Assembly: GCF_044788715.1 (NCBI RefSeq)
Contig: NZ_CP173170.1
Coordinates: forward strand, 2,356,001-2,420,000
Direction of reading: 5' to 3'
Length of the DNA stretch: 64,000 bases
From: Methylotuvimicrobium sp018830325
GTDB taxonomy: Bacteria; Pseudomonadota; Gammaproteobacteria; Methylococcales; Methylomonadaceae
This document shows positions 17,511 to 27,247 of the stretch, piece by piece. Position numbers and translations under genes: made by a program. Every line of letters starts with the position of its first letter. Within the stretch, counting starts at the first letter, position 1. Below the pieces are notes generated by a model, which was not told the DNA's origin, did not search any database, and was given only the letters and a program-made list of their open reading frames with translations.

Positions 17511-17957
17511 ATGGAAGTGATTCTTCTTGAAAAAATTGCAAAACTAGGCAATCTGGGTGACAAAGTCAGCGTAAGATCCGGTTACGGTAGAAACTTTTTA
17601 TTGCCGAAAGGCAAGGCCGTTGCCGCAACCGCTTCAAAAATAGCTGAATTCGAAGCGCGCCGGGCCGAATTAGAACAAGCGGCCGCCGAGAAATATTTGG
17701 CGGCTCAATCGAGAGCGGAAGCATTGAATAACCTATCGGTAACCGTTACACATAAAGCTGGAGACGAAGGCAAATTGTTCGGCTCCGTCGGTACTCAAAA
17801 CATTGCCGATGCATTAACTGAAGCCGGTGCAAAGGTTGAAAAACATGAGGTTCGGTTGCCTGAAGGGGCTATTCGCCAAGTCGGCGAGTATGAAATCGAT
17901 ATCGATTTGCATTCGGATGTTGTTGCAACCGTTAAATTGATTGTCGCAGCCGAATAA
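17511..17957 (+). CDS. rplI: 50S ribosomal protein L9
   Basis: L9 binds 23S rRNA and projects from the large subunit. The 148-residue sequence has the standard N-terminal domain (MEVILLEKIAKLGNLGDKVSV with GYGRNFLLPKGKA), a central helix and the C-terminal domain. It closes the operon and is followed 15 nt downstream by a strong terminator. Confidence 0.98.
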   Translation: MEVILLEKIAKLGNLGDKVSVRSGYGRNFLLPKGKAVAATASKIAEFEARRAELEQAAAEKYLAAQSRAEALNNLSVTVTHKAGDEGKLFGSVGTQNIADALTEAGAKVEKHEVRLPEGAIRQVGEYEIDIDLHSDVVATVKLIVAAE

Positions 17958-17972
17958 ATCTCAAGTTCGTTT

Positions 17973-18009
17973 AACCAAGGCAGGACCTTTCTGCCTTGGT
18001 TGCCTTTTA
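17973..18009 (+). terminator. Rho-independent terminator after rplI
   Basis: A perfect 11-bp stem AACCAAGGCAG / CTGCCTTGGTT (17973-17983 and 17991-18001) encloses a 7-nt loop and is followed by GCCTTTTAATC. It ends the ribosomal protein operon. Confidence 0.9.
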
Positions 18010-18043
18010 ATCATTAGTCTTATACCACCCACCGTTCACCGGT

Positions 18044-18406
18044 TTAATGCTCCGGTGCCTTGATATCACCATCGTCTTTCGCAACTTGGTAAAAGTTAAT
18101 GAATGAGGCAATGGCTTTTTTTAAGTCCTCCGATGCCGCTTGTTCATCAACGATGCCTGTTACAATCGCATAAGCAACGTTAAGATGAATATCTCCGTAG
18201 TTATATTTTTTATATAGAGATTTTGATGCGCCTGTTTCATGACGATGCACGCGATGACTCAATTCGCCACTGCTAATCGAACCATTGCGCCATTCAGCAA
18301 AACTTTTCTCCAGTTTTTTGAGCTCAAGAGCAAGTTCGTTTTCATAGGCTTGTGCAGCTAATTCTCGTAACTCGCGTTTAACCTTTTTAGAATAATTGTT
18401 GATCAT
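18044..18406 (-). CDS. Small charged helical protein of unknown function
   Basis: I do not recognise this family. The 120-residue protein is highly charged and predicted mainly helical. It has a Lys/Glu/Leu-rich N-terminal half (ELRELAAQAYENELALELKKLEKSF) and a conserved-looking HRVHRHETGASKSLYKKYNY centre. No membrane segment or catalytic motif is evident. It is convergent with rplI. A weak AGG lies 11 nt before the ATG. It could be a component of a small regulatory or toxin-antitoxin locus, but no partner gene is adjacent. Confidence 0.65.
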   Translation of the reverse strand: MINNYSKKVKRELRELAAQAYENELALELKKLEKSFAEWRNGSISSGELSHRVHRHETGASKSLYKKYNYGDIHLNVAYAIVTGIVDEQAASEDLKKAIASFINFYQVAKDDGDIKAPEH

Positions 18407-18410
18407 AACT

Positions 18411-18545
18411 TTTAACCTAGAAAAAGCATTTCACCATGAAGAGTAACAGCAATTCTCAGTTTGAGAAATTTCTCCGTGTTCAGGGTGCGGGGTATGCCTG
18501 TCGAGGAACGCCGTAAACCCATCCATGGGGGCTTGACGGCTGCTT
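18411..18545. repeat. R2 half-copy with upstream repeat
   Basis: TTAACCTAGAAAAAGCATTT at 18412 recurs almost exactly at 2241-2260. From 18449 CAGCAATTCTCAGTTTGAGA runs into the R2 right arm in reverse, through GCCTGTCGAGGAACGCCGTA and the uninterrupted junction GCCGTAAACCCATCC. The other arm is missing. The gap 18407-18856 holds no gene. Confidence 0.6.
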
Positions 18546-18856
18546 TCCCTGCCGCCGACGCCTGCCAATCGAGCAACCGTACCCTCCTTTCAACGATCCG
18601 CTCAATATTGAATAAAGCAAGTTATTTAGAGCTATATCCTTTGGTTTATTCTCAAATGGGTATCAACTATTAACGCGAACATAGCTTTAATTAAAGCATC
18701 TTTAATATTGAAATTGCGCGATTGAATCCCTCCAATTTCAGTTTGTCTTGAGCATATTCGAAAGTCTTCTACACGATTAGCGGATTTTATATTGCATAAT
18801 ATTTTTTAAGTTTGCGCTAGAATTGACCGAAATATAATGATTTTATCGTAATCAAT

Positions 18857-19363
18857 ATGAGTTTTCCTATGCGCTTCTTAACTAGTGATTTAAAAATTAT
18901 TGTTTTAGTTTTTGCGCTCGCGCTGTTAACTGCTTGTTCGGGAGGTCAGAAAAAAACTTCCTCAATAGCTACTATGCCCGATTCCGAAGCGGCATTAAAG
19001 CAAACACTCTATGGCCATTACCGCGAATGGGCGTCGATTCCTTATCAATATGGCGGGCTTTCGAAATCCGGTATCGATTGCTCCGGTTTTGTTTATCTGA
19101 CATTCGCAAAAAAGTTAGGTGTTCATTTGCCTAGAACATCCGACCGCCAAGCTCAGACTGGTAAGTCTATACCGCAGCAACAATTGAGAACCGGAGATTT
19201 GGTGTTTTTTAATACGGGGCCTCAACAACATCATGTCGGCATATATATCGAGCAAAGAAGATTCTTGCATGTCTCGACGATCAAGGGAGTTGCGATTTCC
19301 AGTTTGGATAATCAATACTGGTCCGATAGATATTGGAAATCGGTGCGTGTGTTCAGTTCGTAA
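18857..19363 (+). CDS. NlpC/P60 cell-wall hydrolase lipoprotein
   Basis: This is a peptidoglycan endopeptidase of the NlpC/P60 family. The signal peptide ends in the lipobox LLTAC with C27 as the lipidated residue; the following SG suggests outer-membrane sorting. The catalytic Cys is C75 in GIDCSGFVYL, and the partner His is in the QQHHVGIYI segment (H126 region), with a further His in HVS. At 168 residues it has one domain and no SH3 repeats. An internal ATG at 18869 is an alternative start that would keep the signal peptide. It is convergent with and overlaps chrA by 11 bp. Confidence 0.9.
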   Translation: MSFPMRFLTSDLKIIVLVFALALLTACSGGQKKTSSIATMPDSEAALKQTLYGHYREWASIPYQYGGLSKSGIDCSGFVYLTFAKKLGVHLPRTSDRQAQTGKSIPQQQLRTGDLVFFNTGPQQHHVGIYIEQRRFLHVSTIKGVAISSLDNQYWSDRYWKSVRVFSS

Positions 19364-20687
19364 TGGACAACGAATAAAGTAATCCCAAAATTGCACTTAA
19401 GCCGATTACTGTCACAATTCCACGTTTAAATTTAAACAACAGTAAGAAAGCGGCTATGCCGGTTAATGCGGAAAACGGATCAAAAGACCCATTCAGGTTT
19501 TGCGGCCAAAGAACGTGCCAAGCAAAAAATACCGCAAGATTTAAAATTACTCCGACCACGGCGGCAGTAATGCCTTTGAGCGGTGCAGTCAATTTTAGGT
19601 CGTCGCGAGTGGCTTCGACTAAAGGCCCGCCGATCAATATAAATAAAAACGACGGTAAAAAAGTAAATAACGTTGCGATGCTTGCCGCGGCGATGCCGGA
19701 CCAAGCTAAACTGTCAGGTTCGAACACCGGATGATTCCAACCGCCGACGAAGCCGACGAACGCAACGACCATAATTAACGGTCCGGGAGTTGTTTCGCCC
19801 AATGCTAAGCCATCCATCATTTGTGTGCCGGTCAGCCAAGAAAAGTGCTCGACTCCTCCTTGATAAACATAGGGCAATACGGCATAAGCTCCGCCAAAGG
19901 TTAATAGAGCGGCTTTGGTAAAAAACCAAGCCATATGTGTCAATAAGCTGTGTCGACCGAAGTTGATCAGCAATACTATAATCAGGCTTACCCAAATCCC
20001 GAAACCGGTCAAACCGGTTTTATAGATTTTTGACCACGTAAACTTAGCGTGGTCAGGCATGGGCGTATGATCGTCAATAACGGCAGGTCCATGGGATGTT
20101 ATAGAGTTCACAGGATGTTCGGATATATGAAATTGGTTCGGAAAATAATGCGCGCCGAGCCAGCCTAGGATGCCTGCACCAAGCACGATCAAGGGAAACG
20201 GAATATTCAATGCGAAAATGGCGAAGAAGGAAAGTGTTGCAATCAGTTTAAGATATCGGTTACTTAGCGCCCTGGAACCGATTCGATAGGCGGCGAAAAC
20301 GATAATGGCGGTGACAGCTGGTTTAATACCGTAGAGTATGCCGGATACGGCGGGAACCTCGTTGAATACCAAATAACTCCAAGTCAGAGCGATTAAAATA
20401 AACAGCGAAGGTAGTACGAATAAAACTCCGGCGGCAATACCGCCGCTTACACCATGCATCAACCATCCGATGTATGTGGCTAATTGCTGGGCTTCCGGGC
20501 CGGGTAGAACCATACAATAATTCAATGCATGCAAAAAGCGGTGTTCGGAGATCCATTTTCTTTTTTCAACCAACTCTTGATGCATCATGCTGATTTGGCC
20601 GGCCGGACCGCCGAAACTGATGAAGCCGAGTTTAAACCAATACCAAAGTGCTTGTTTAAAAGGAATCGTGTCGATATTCTTGTTCAA
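19353..20687 (-). CDS. chrA: Chromate transporter (ChrA, CHR family)
   Basis: The 444-residue membrane protein consists of two homologous CHR domains in tandem, each with about six helices. Domain 1 begins FGFIS-like at LGFISFGGPAGQISMM. Domain 2 has the matching KAALLTFGGAYAVLPYV and LALGETTPGPL motifs. Long-chain ChrA proteins export chromate from the cytoplasm. There is no adjacent chrB regulator, so sulfate or other oxyanions remain possible. A hydrophilic loop of about 40 residues between the domains contains several His. It overlaps the end of the NlpC gene. Confidence 0.92.
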   Translation of the reverse strand: MNKNIDTIPFKQALWYWFKLGFISFGGPAGQISMMHQELVEKRKWISEHRFLHALNYCMVLPGPEAQQLATYIGWLMHGVSGGIAAGVLFVLPSLFILIALTWSYLVFNEVPAVSGILYGIKPAVTAIIVFAAYRIGSRALSNRYLKLIATLSFFAIFALNIPFPLIVLGAGILGWLGAHYFPNQFHISEHPVNSITSHGPAVIDDHTPMPDHAKFTWSKIYKTGLTGFGIWVSLIIVLLINFGRHSLLTHMAWFFTKAALLTFGGAYAVLPYVYQGGVEHFSWLTGTQMMDGLALGETTPGPLIMVVAFVGFVGGWNHPVFEPDSLAWSGIAAASIATLFTFLPSFLFILIGGPLVEATRDDLKLTAPLKGITAAVVGVILNLAVFFAWHVLWPQNLNGSFDPFSALTGIAAFLLLFKFKRGIVTVIGLSAILGLLYSLSITN

Positions 20688-20832
20688 TGTGATTGCCGAA
20701 GTGAATTGAGTCTCTTGATTTGCAAAGTGCTTCAGATTACGATGTCGTCATATATAACTTCCTAATCCCATTTGATCGAAAAACCGTCTAAGAATAAAAG
20801 GTATGGGATGTGTTTATTGAGGACCGCCGTTC

Positions 20833-20899
20833 ACCCAGCACCTAAATTATCCTAGATAGCTAATCATAGCCAATGAACTATCGAATTTAGGTGCTGGGT
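20833..20899. repeat. R1 palindrome, intact copy
   Basis: The 67-bp element starts ACCCAGCACCTAAATTATCC and ends AATTTAGGTGCTGGGT with near-perfect arms. It is preceded by CGCCGTTC and followed by AAACCCATC, the GTAAACCCATC junction of R2. The gap 20688-21391 has no gene. Confidence 0.8.
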
Positions 20900-21149
20900 A
20901 AACCCATCTATGGAGGCTTGACGGCAGCTATCGAGCGCCAGGGATGGCGTGAATGCAGATTTTGCAGGAGCAAAAATCTGCCCTGCTGCCGACATCCTCG
21001 CTAGCCACACCCCATACCTTCATAAAGTTAGCCATTTTTTGAGTATAAAGGGAGTAGAACTATGCGCTTTTTTGAAGGGGCGGTCACTCGCGCTTAACAG
21101 ACTCCTCACCCTGAATACGGCAAAATTTCTTAAACTGAGAATTGCTGCC

Positions 21150-21341
21150 CCGATGCGGAATTTTGATCTACGATGAGTATATACCTTTCGCACTTCAAAT
21201 TTCGGCAGTGCCTTAGGAGGCACCGGGGTGTTCGGCAAAGGCTTTGCCAGCATGGAGCTGGCATAGAGCCTACATGGATGTATTCACGGCGTCCTTTGAC
21301 GGGCACCCCGGTGCCGAATTTTGATCTCCGATGGGTATAAC
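21150..21341 (+). repeat. R4 element, uninterrupted copy
   Basis: The block is bounded by direct repeats (GAATTTTGATCTACGATGAG at about 21158 and GAATTTTGATCTCCGATGGG at about 21316). It contains TTTCGCACTTCAAATTTCGG, a CACCGGGGTG palindrome and a long hairpin around CTTTGCCAGCATGGAGCTGG. Its undamaged GGGCACCCCGGTGCCG junction is the place where R2 has inserted in the 27.1-kb copy. Confidence 0.65.
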
Positions 21342-21391
21342 TACTACAATCGGCAATTTTCGACTACTTTTGATTAAAGAATATTAAAAAT

Positions 21392-21730
21392 ATGAATTTA
21401 ACGCAGCAACAATTAGACGGTTTCAATGTCCTTCACATCAATGAAGAACGGATCGATGCTCACAATTCGAGTGATTTAAAAGCATTTATTATCGATATGA
21501 TAGAAGAAGGCGAACCTAATATCGTCGTGCAATTACAACAGGTCAAGTTTATCGATAGTTCGGGGCTGGGTGCGTTGCTGGCGGGATTTAAACATGCGAC
21601 TGCAAAATCGGGTAAATTAGCTTTGTCGAACCTCCAGCCGCAAGTGTTGTCTATGTTTGAATTGACCCGACTGAATCGGGTATTCGAAATTTATAATGAT
21701 TTGGACGAAGCGACCACCAGTGAATCTTAG
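21392..21730 (+). CDS. STAS-domain anti-sigma factor antagonist
   Basis: The 112-residue protein is a single STAS domain like SpoIIAA/RsbV. Its phosphorylation site is in KFIDSSGLGALL (S56 or S57). In the known systems the unphosphorylated form captures the partner kinase and frees its target. The next gene, 8 nt downstream, encodes that kinase. No sigma factor gene is adjacent, so the output may be a protein partner elsewhere. Confidence 0.92.
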   Translation: MNLTQQQLDGFNVLHINEERIDAHNSSDLKAFIIDMIEEGEPNIVVQLQQVKFIDSSGLGALLAGFKHATAKSGKLALSNLQPQVLSMFELTRLNRVFEIYNDLDEATTSES

Positions 21731-21738
21731 AGGCTTTT

Positions 21739-22164
21739 ATGCAAAGTGCGGATATTCAGGTTGATGTAATTATTCCGACACAAACCAAATACCTGGATTT
21801 GATCGGCAGCATCGGGGAGCGGATCGGTAGAGAGCTGGATCATTATTCCGGTGATCGAGATGCGTTGGCTTATCAATTGAACCTTGTGTTAACCGAAGCG
21901 ACAACAAACGCAATTAAACATTCTAAATATAAAGGGCCGAAGGACTGTGTCAGAATTACGATTCACATACAGGAAGACGAACTCGATATTAAAGTTTTCG
22001 ACCATGGACAAGGCTTTGATATCGAGTCAGTGCCGATTCCGGATTTCGATAATCCGAAGGAAAACGGAATGGGTATTTATTTTATTAAGACACTGATGGA
22101 CTCGGTCACTTATACGCGAATGGAAGAAGCCAACGTTTTAGAAATTAAAAAAAGCCTACGATAA
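21739..22164 (+). CDS. Anti-sigma regulatory factor, RsbW/SpoIIAB-like kinase
   Basis: The 141-residue protein is a stand-alone GHKL (HATPase_c) domain: N-box LTEATTNAIKHS with E53 and N57, G1 box DHGQG at 88-92, G2 box GMGIYFI at 110-116. Family members phosphorylate the STAS partner on Ser and bind a sigma factor or other target. It forms a two-gene operon with the STAS gene. The dedicated phosphatase is not adjacent; the PP2C domain in the T6SS locus is not obviously related. Confidence 0.92.
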   Translation: MQSADIQVDVIIPTQTKYLDLIGSIGERIGRELDHYSGDRDALAYQLNLVLTEATTNAIKHSKYKGPKDCVRITIHIQEDELDIKVFDHGQGFDIESVPIPDFDNPKENGMGIYFIKTLMDSVTYTRMEEANVLEIKKSLR

Positions 22165-22416
22165 TTATCGTCCCAAATTGTTGATCAAATGTATGTTTGA
22201 TGAGCAATCTCCTTGCTAAATAGCCAATCTTTATCTCAAATCTTCATGCGCTACAATTTTCGCGTGGTAGAGTAATAACTGTGCATGAAATAATAGTCTC
22301 AAGTGATTCCCCGACCCCTCTTTGAAAGGAATGGCTTTCTAAGTCTTGATACATTTATTCCATGCGCGACTCTTAGCCGTGACGTTTATTATCAGAAACC
22401 AGTCAAGGAGTAGTTC

Positions 22417-25400
22417 GTGAAAGTATATCTGAGAGCCGGTAATCTTGCTCTAAAGGCATCGCGTCAGCGTCGGAAATTAAAGGCGGTGCAACATATCCTC
22501 GAAGGACAAGGCGACAATCAAAACCGACGGTTTTTAATTAAATTGGCGGAAATGCTGTTGTTTCCGGACAGCTATTTTGTTTCATTGCCGCCTAATATAT
22601 CGTCATCGCTGATTGTCAGGATATTTGAGCTTTTTACTGACAATATCGAAACGCATAACGTCAAAGAACTAAGGATACCGAATGATCCTCAACAATTTAT
22701 CGTAATTGTCTGTCGTAATTTAACGCATGTTGTCGATTCTTTATTGGCGTTACAAAGCGATCAACAACTTCCGTTTCAATTATTGGCACATCCTGTTTTG
22801 ACTGTTAAGCGTCAGGGAGAAATGATAACCGGATTAGAAAGTAACGGTTTATCCGGAACCAAGCAACTGTTGATCGTATTGCGTCTAGAAGCGGTTGATC
22901 CAGGTATAAAAAATGCTTTTTTCGAAAGGATAACGGCAATTATCGAATGGGCCGAAGCCCTTGATCGAGACCGCATAGCCTTGAAAGAGAGCTTGCTTGG
23001 CCTCAATGATATTTCCGAGTTTTCTCAATTTAGCGCTTTGATCGATTGGCTTGAGCAAAAGGCTTTTATTCCTTTTAAGAGTCATCGATTGTCGGTTGAC
23101 GATCAAGACGCGTTCACTTCGCTTAAAGCCTTGGGTTCAGAGTTTTGTCACGACAATAATCCCACTGCACTATCGAACTTTCTCCGAGTGATGCAGGCTG
23201 TTTTGGCGCGTGATTATCCTTTGATCATCCAATACTTACCGATACGAAGCCCATTGATTCACGACCAACCCTTAATTTACATAGGGTTCAAGCATTCGTT
23301 GCCGGATGGAGGCGGTGTTTGCGAATACGGTTTTTTCGGCGTTTTTGACGAAACCGAAATGGGGGGAGCATGTAGCAATATCCCGTTTTTACAGCGTAAA
23401 ATCGAACAAACATTAGCGCATCATAAAACCCCTGAAAACAGTTATGAATATCTGCAGCTCAAAGAGATATTCAATTTATTTCCGAAAGTCGATTTATTTT
23501 TGCTCGAGATACCTCAACTCGATTTATTGATTCAATCGCTCAGGCGTTACCTGTATCGTCCGGAAGGCATCAAGTTAGTGGTGCTCGGTGGCTTCGGGTT
23601 GGAGTCGTTGTCCGCGCTGATTATTGCCCCAGTTCATTTGTATAGCGAAGAAATTGAATCCGTATTGTTAGGGCGCTTGTCGTCAAGTCTCGATAGCAGC
23701 GCCGAATTAGTCCGGAAAATTGTGCTTAGCGGTCCTTATCTGGGGCTGCATTTTTTGCTGAGGCCGACTTCCGAAACAATTACGATCGATGTCGATCAAT
23801 TAGATAGAGATCTCAACAAACAGATCAGGCCCTGGTCTACGTCGTTGTGTCGAACTCTGGAGCGCGCCTACGGTAAATACAAAGCCTGTAAATTATGGCA
23901 AAAATACCGTACGGTTTTTCCGCCCGGATATCAAGCCTTGATGCCTCCGCGCCATGCCATCAAGGACATTGGCTTAATCGAATCGTTGTTGAATGATGAT
24001 CCGATGACGATCGGCTTGTTGCGCCCGTACGGCCAGATTCGGCATTATCGTTTGCATTTTTGCAGCCGGCAAGAACGCTATTTGGATGAATATATTCCAA
24101 TTCTCGAAAACTTTAATTTGCGAGTCTTGGATCAGGTTCAATTTCCATTGACAGTGTCCGGCCGTCCGGTTTTCATTAAAAGTTTTACGATTTCCGCTGC
24201 GAAGTCTCAACACGACAGTTTTACCGAGTTAAAATCTCGCTTATTATCCGGTATCGGTGCGGTATTTAACGGAAAAGCTGAAAACGATCAGTTGAATAGC
24301 TTACTCGTATTGGCTGGTATGACTTGGCAGCAGATCGATGTGCTGCGAGCATATCGCAATTATTATCTGCAATTGGGCTACCCGACGACGACTAGTAGCT
24401 TCAACCAGGCATTACTTGCTAATTCTAGTACCGCCTTCGCCTTGTTTGAGTATTTCGAGGCCCGTTTTAGGCCCGACCCTAATTTAGGGGAGCCGATGCA
24501 ACGCGAGGAACAGTTGTTGTTTCCGTTACGTCTTAAATTGCTAGAGAATCTTAGCGGCGTTACCGATATCAATCACGACAAAATTTTGCGTACGCTGTTT
24601 AATTTAATCGATGCAACGATGCGCAGTAATTTTCATGTCAGACAAAAGCGGGACGATTTTTTTATCGCGTTCAAGATCAACAGTCTCGGCATTATCGACA
24701 TGCCGGCTCCTAAGCCTCAAAACGAAATTTATGTCCATGCGGTCGATATGGAAGGAATACATTTGCGCGGCGGTAAAATCTCTCGGGGCGGCATTCGCTG
24801 GTCGGACCGGCCCGACGATTTCAGAACCGAAATATTGGATCTGATGCAGACTCAGATGAGCAAAAACGCGCTGATCATTCCGAAAGGCGCGAAAGGTGGA
24901 TTTATCGTTAAAACGCCGGTTACGGACCCCGATTTCAAGGAAGCGGGCCGGAAGGCTTATGTCAAGTTGATTCAGGGCTTGCTCGATTTGACCGACAATT
25001 ATGTCGAAGACCGGGTCGTGCGTTTGCCCGGTATCGTGAGCTATGACGATCATGATCCTTATTTGGTCGTCGCCGCCGACAAAGGAACGGCTCAATTTTC
25101 GGATTTGGCGAATTCGGTTTCAGCTCAGTATCATTTTTGGCTCGGCGATGCCTTTGCGAGCGGCGGCTCAAATGGCTACAACCACAAAGCGCTAGGAATT
25201 ACCGCCCGTGGGGCTTGGGAGTGCGTTAAACGGCATTTTCGCGAACTCGGCAAGGACATCCAAAGCGAGCCTTTTACAGTCGTCGGCATCGGCAGCATGG
25301 ACGGCGACGTGTTCGGAAACGGCATGTTGTTATCGAATAGCACGCACTTGCTTGCCGCAATTAGCGGTCGTCATATCTTTATCGATCCCGCACCGGCCGA

Positions 25401-27111
25401 TCTTGAAAAATCGTATTTAGAGCGTAAGCGTTTGTTTGAATTGCCGGGGTCGAGTTGGGACGATTATGACCGAAGCCTGATTTCCGAGGGAGGTGGAGTT
25501 TATTCGCGGCATGCGAAGGACATTGTAGTTTCTCCGCAATTGCGCAAATGGTTGGGTATACGTTATAAAAGCTTGGATGGCTCGACCTTGATTCGCTTAT
25601 TATTGACTGCGCCGGTTGAATTACTATGGTTTGGCGGTATCGGTACCTATGTGAAAGCAACTAACGAAAAACATGAAGATGTAGGCGACCGAAGCAACGA
25701 CGATGTACGTGTCGATGCGTTGCAATTGCGTGCGGCGGTTGTCGGCGAAGGCGCTAATCTCGGTTTCACTCAAAAGGCCAGAATTGAGTTCGCGCTTGGC
25801 GGAGGGCGTATCGATACCGATGCGGTACATAACTCGGGTGGGGTCGATTGTTCCGATCATGAAGTCAACCTCAAAATATTATTGACCGGGCTTCAGAAAA
25901 AACAAGGCTTGAAGGATTATCGGCAAACTTTCGAATCCTTGACCGACGAAGTATGCGCGGCAGTATTAACCAATAATTACAAACAAAGTTTATGTTTGTC
26001 GCTCGAACAATTACGTGTAAAAGGGAATGCCGAACAGTACTTGTTGCTTTCAGAACGATTGGAAAGTGCCGGTGTACTCGACCGTGCCGTCGAGTCTTTT
26101 CCATCTTACAAAGCAGTGATGGGGAGATCCGGTCAAATCATTACACGACCTGAATTTGCCGTGCTGATGGCCGCCTGTAAGATTCAACTGACGCAAGACA
26201 TCATGGATAGAAGCGAATTGATATCGGTTTCCGATTACGATATTTATTTGCAAAGCTACTTTCCAGATCCGATACGGCAGAACTTTGCCGAGCATTTAAC
26301 CAGTCATCCTCTCGCGCCGGCAATTAAGGCGACCGTAATCAGTAATACGATTATCAATCAAGCAGGGTGCAGTTTTTTGAATTGGCATAATGACAATGGC
26401 GGCAGTATCATCGACAGCATTACCGTTTATTTGACCTTCGATCAAGTACTGGAAGCCGAGGATTTTCGCCGTGAAGTTTTTAGTTTGGATAATCTCATTT
26501 CTGCCGAACAACAGTACGGTCTGCTGTTGCAACTGGAAAATGTCTTGGCCGAATTCAGCCAATGGGTATTGATGAACGAACTGGTTGTGCGTCCTGATTC
26601 TCTTACGCTGGAAAATTATCGCTCTTGTTTAACGGCTTTCGCCAATGAGTTTATTTCGCCCGATTCAGAGAATGAAGCGGTTAATGGTATACCCGTCAAG
26701 CTGGCAAAGCGCATCGCATTCATCAATTCACTAAACGACTTTCCACAAATTGCGCTATTGTCTACTGAATCCGGGCATTCCTTCAGTACAGTACGCAAGA
26801 CGTTTATCGATGTTGCGAAATTTTTGGACTTGGACAAGTTGTTGGAGCAACTGACGGTTATAACGGTGCAAAATCATTGGGAGCGCAAGGTTTTTAACAA
26901 TCTCAAGGCTGAAATCAAACAAACGCAAGGAAGGCTCGTGCAATCTCTTTTGGCCTCGGATGCATACGATTGTAAAGCTTATTTTGCAGACTCATCTAAT
27001 AAGCAGAAGCTCATCCGTTATCAACGAGTTTTTCAAGAAGTTTCGAGAAGTGCGACAAACAGCTTGATGCCTTATTTAACCTTGAATAAAGCATTGATGA
27101 ATTTGATTTGA
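22417..27111 (+). CDS. gdhB: NAD-specific glutamate dehydrogenase, large (about 180 kDa) type
   Basis: This enzyme oxidises glutamate to 2-oxoglutarate and ammonia with NAD+. The 1564-residue length fits the large GDH_2 family, with long regulatory N-terminal (1-700) and C-terminal (1150-1564) regions around a catalytic core. The core shows HLRGGKISRGGIRWSDR, the catalytic-lysine motif KGAKGGF (K823) and the dinucleotide-binding GIGSMDGDVFGNG near 956-968. The GTG start has AAGGAG 7 nt upstream. It is monocistronic, and its downstream region begins with a nested repeat. The symbol gdhB is used as in Pseudomonas. Confidence 0.95.
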   Translation: MKVYLRAGNLALKASRQRRKLKAVQHILEGQGDNQNRRFLIKLAEMLLFPDSYFVSLPPNISSSLIVRIFELFTDNIETHNVKELRIPNDPQQFIVIVCRNLTHVVDSLLALQSDQQLPFQLLAHPVLTVKRQGEMITGLESNGLSGTKQLLIVLRLEAVDPGIKNAFFERITAIIEWAEALDRDRIALKESLLGLNDISEFSQFSALIDWLEQKAFIPFKSHRLSVDDQDAFTSLKALGSEFCHDNNPTALSNFLRVMQAVLARDYPLIIQYLPIRSPLIHDQPLIYIGFKHSLPDGGGVCEYGFFGVFDETEMGGACSNIPFLQRKIEQTLAHHKTPENSYEYLQLKEIFNLFPKVDLFLLEIPQLDLLIQSLRRYLYRPEGIKLVVLGGFGLESLSALIIAPVHLYSEEIESVLLGRLSSSLDSSAELVRKIVLSGPYLGLHFLLRPTSETITIDVDQLDRDLNKQIRPWSTSLCRTLERAYGKYKACKLWQKYRTVFPPGYQALMPPRHAIKDIGLIESLLNDDPMTIGLLRPYGQIRHYRLHFCSRQERYLDEYIPILENFNLRVLDQVQFPLTVSGRPVFIKSFTISAAKSQHDSFTELKSRLLSGIGAVFNGKAENDQLNSLLVLAGMTWQQIDVLRAYRNYYLQLGYPTTTSSFNQALLANSSTAFALFEYFEARFRPDPNLGEPMQREEQLLFPLRLKLLENLSGVTDINHDKILRTLFNLIDATMRSNFHVRQKRDDFFIAFKINSLGIIDMPAPKPQNEIYVHAVDMEGIHLRGGKISRGGIRWSDRPDDFRTEILDLMQTQMSKNALIIPKGAKGGFIVKTPVTDPDFKEAGRKAYVKLIQGLLDLTDNYVEDRVVRLPGIVSYDDHDPYLVVAADKGTAQFSDLANSVSAQYHFWLGDAFASGGSNGYNHKALGITARGAWECVKRHFRELGKDIQSEPFTVVGIGSMDGDVFGNGMLLSNSTHLLAAISGRHIFIDPAPADLEKSYLERKRLFELPGSSWDDYDRSLISEGGGVYSRHAKDIVVSPQLRKWLGIRYKSLDGSTLIRLLLTAPVELLWFGGIGTYVKATNEKHEDVGDRSNDDVRVDALQLRAAVVGEGANLGFTQKARIEFALGGGRIDTDAVHNSGGVDCSDHEVNLKILLTGLQKKQGLKDYRQTFESLTDEVCAAVLTNNYKQSLCLSLEQLRVKGNAEQYLLLSERLESAGVLDRAVESFPSYKAVMGRSGQIITRPEFAVLMAACKIQLTQDIMDRSELISVSDYDIYLQSYFPDPIRQNFAEHLTSHPLAPAIKATVISNTIINQAGCSFLNWHNDNGGSIIDSITVYLTFDQVLEAEDFRREVFSLDNLISAEQQYGLLLQLENVLAEFSQWVLMNELVVRPDSLTLENYRSCLTAFANEFISPDSENEAVNGIPVKLAKRIAFINSLNDFPQIALLSTESGHSFSTVRKTFIDVAKFLDLDKLLEQLTVITVQNHWERKVFNNLKAEIKQTQGRLVQSLLASDAYDCKAYFADSSNKQKLIRYQRVFQEVSRSATNSLMPYLTLNKALMNLI

Positions 27112-27247
27112 TTATACTTTTCGCACTTCAAATTTCGGCAGTGCCTAAGGAGGAGGCACCGGGGTGCCTGGCAAAGGCTTTGCCAGCATGGAGCTGGCAT
27201 AAAGCCTACATGGATGTATTCACGGCGTCCTTTGACGAGCACCCTGG

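Noticed and set aside
24604..25095. 163-codon antisense frame in the glutamate dehydrogenase gene
   Set aside because: It lies opposite the conserved catalytic core and has no protein family likeness.
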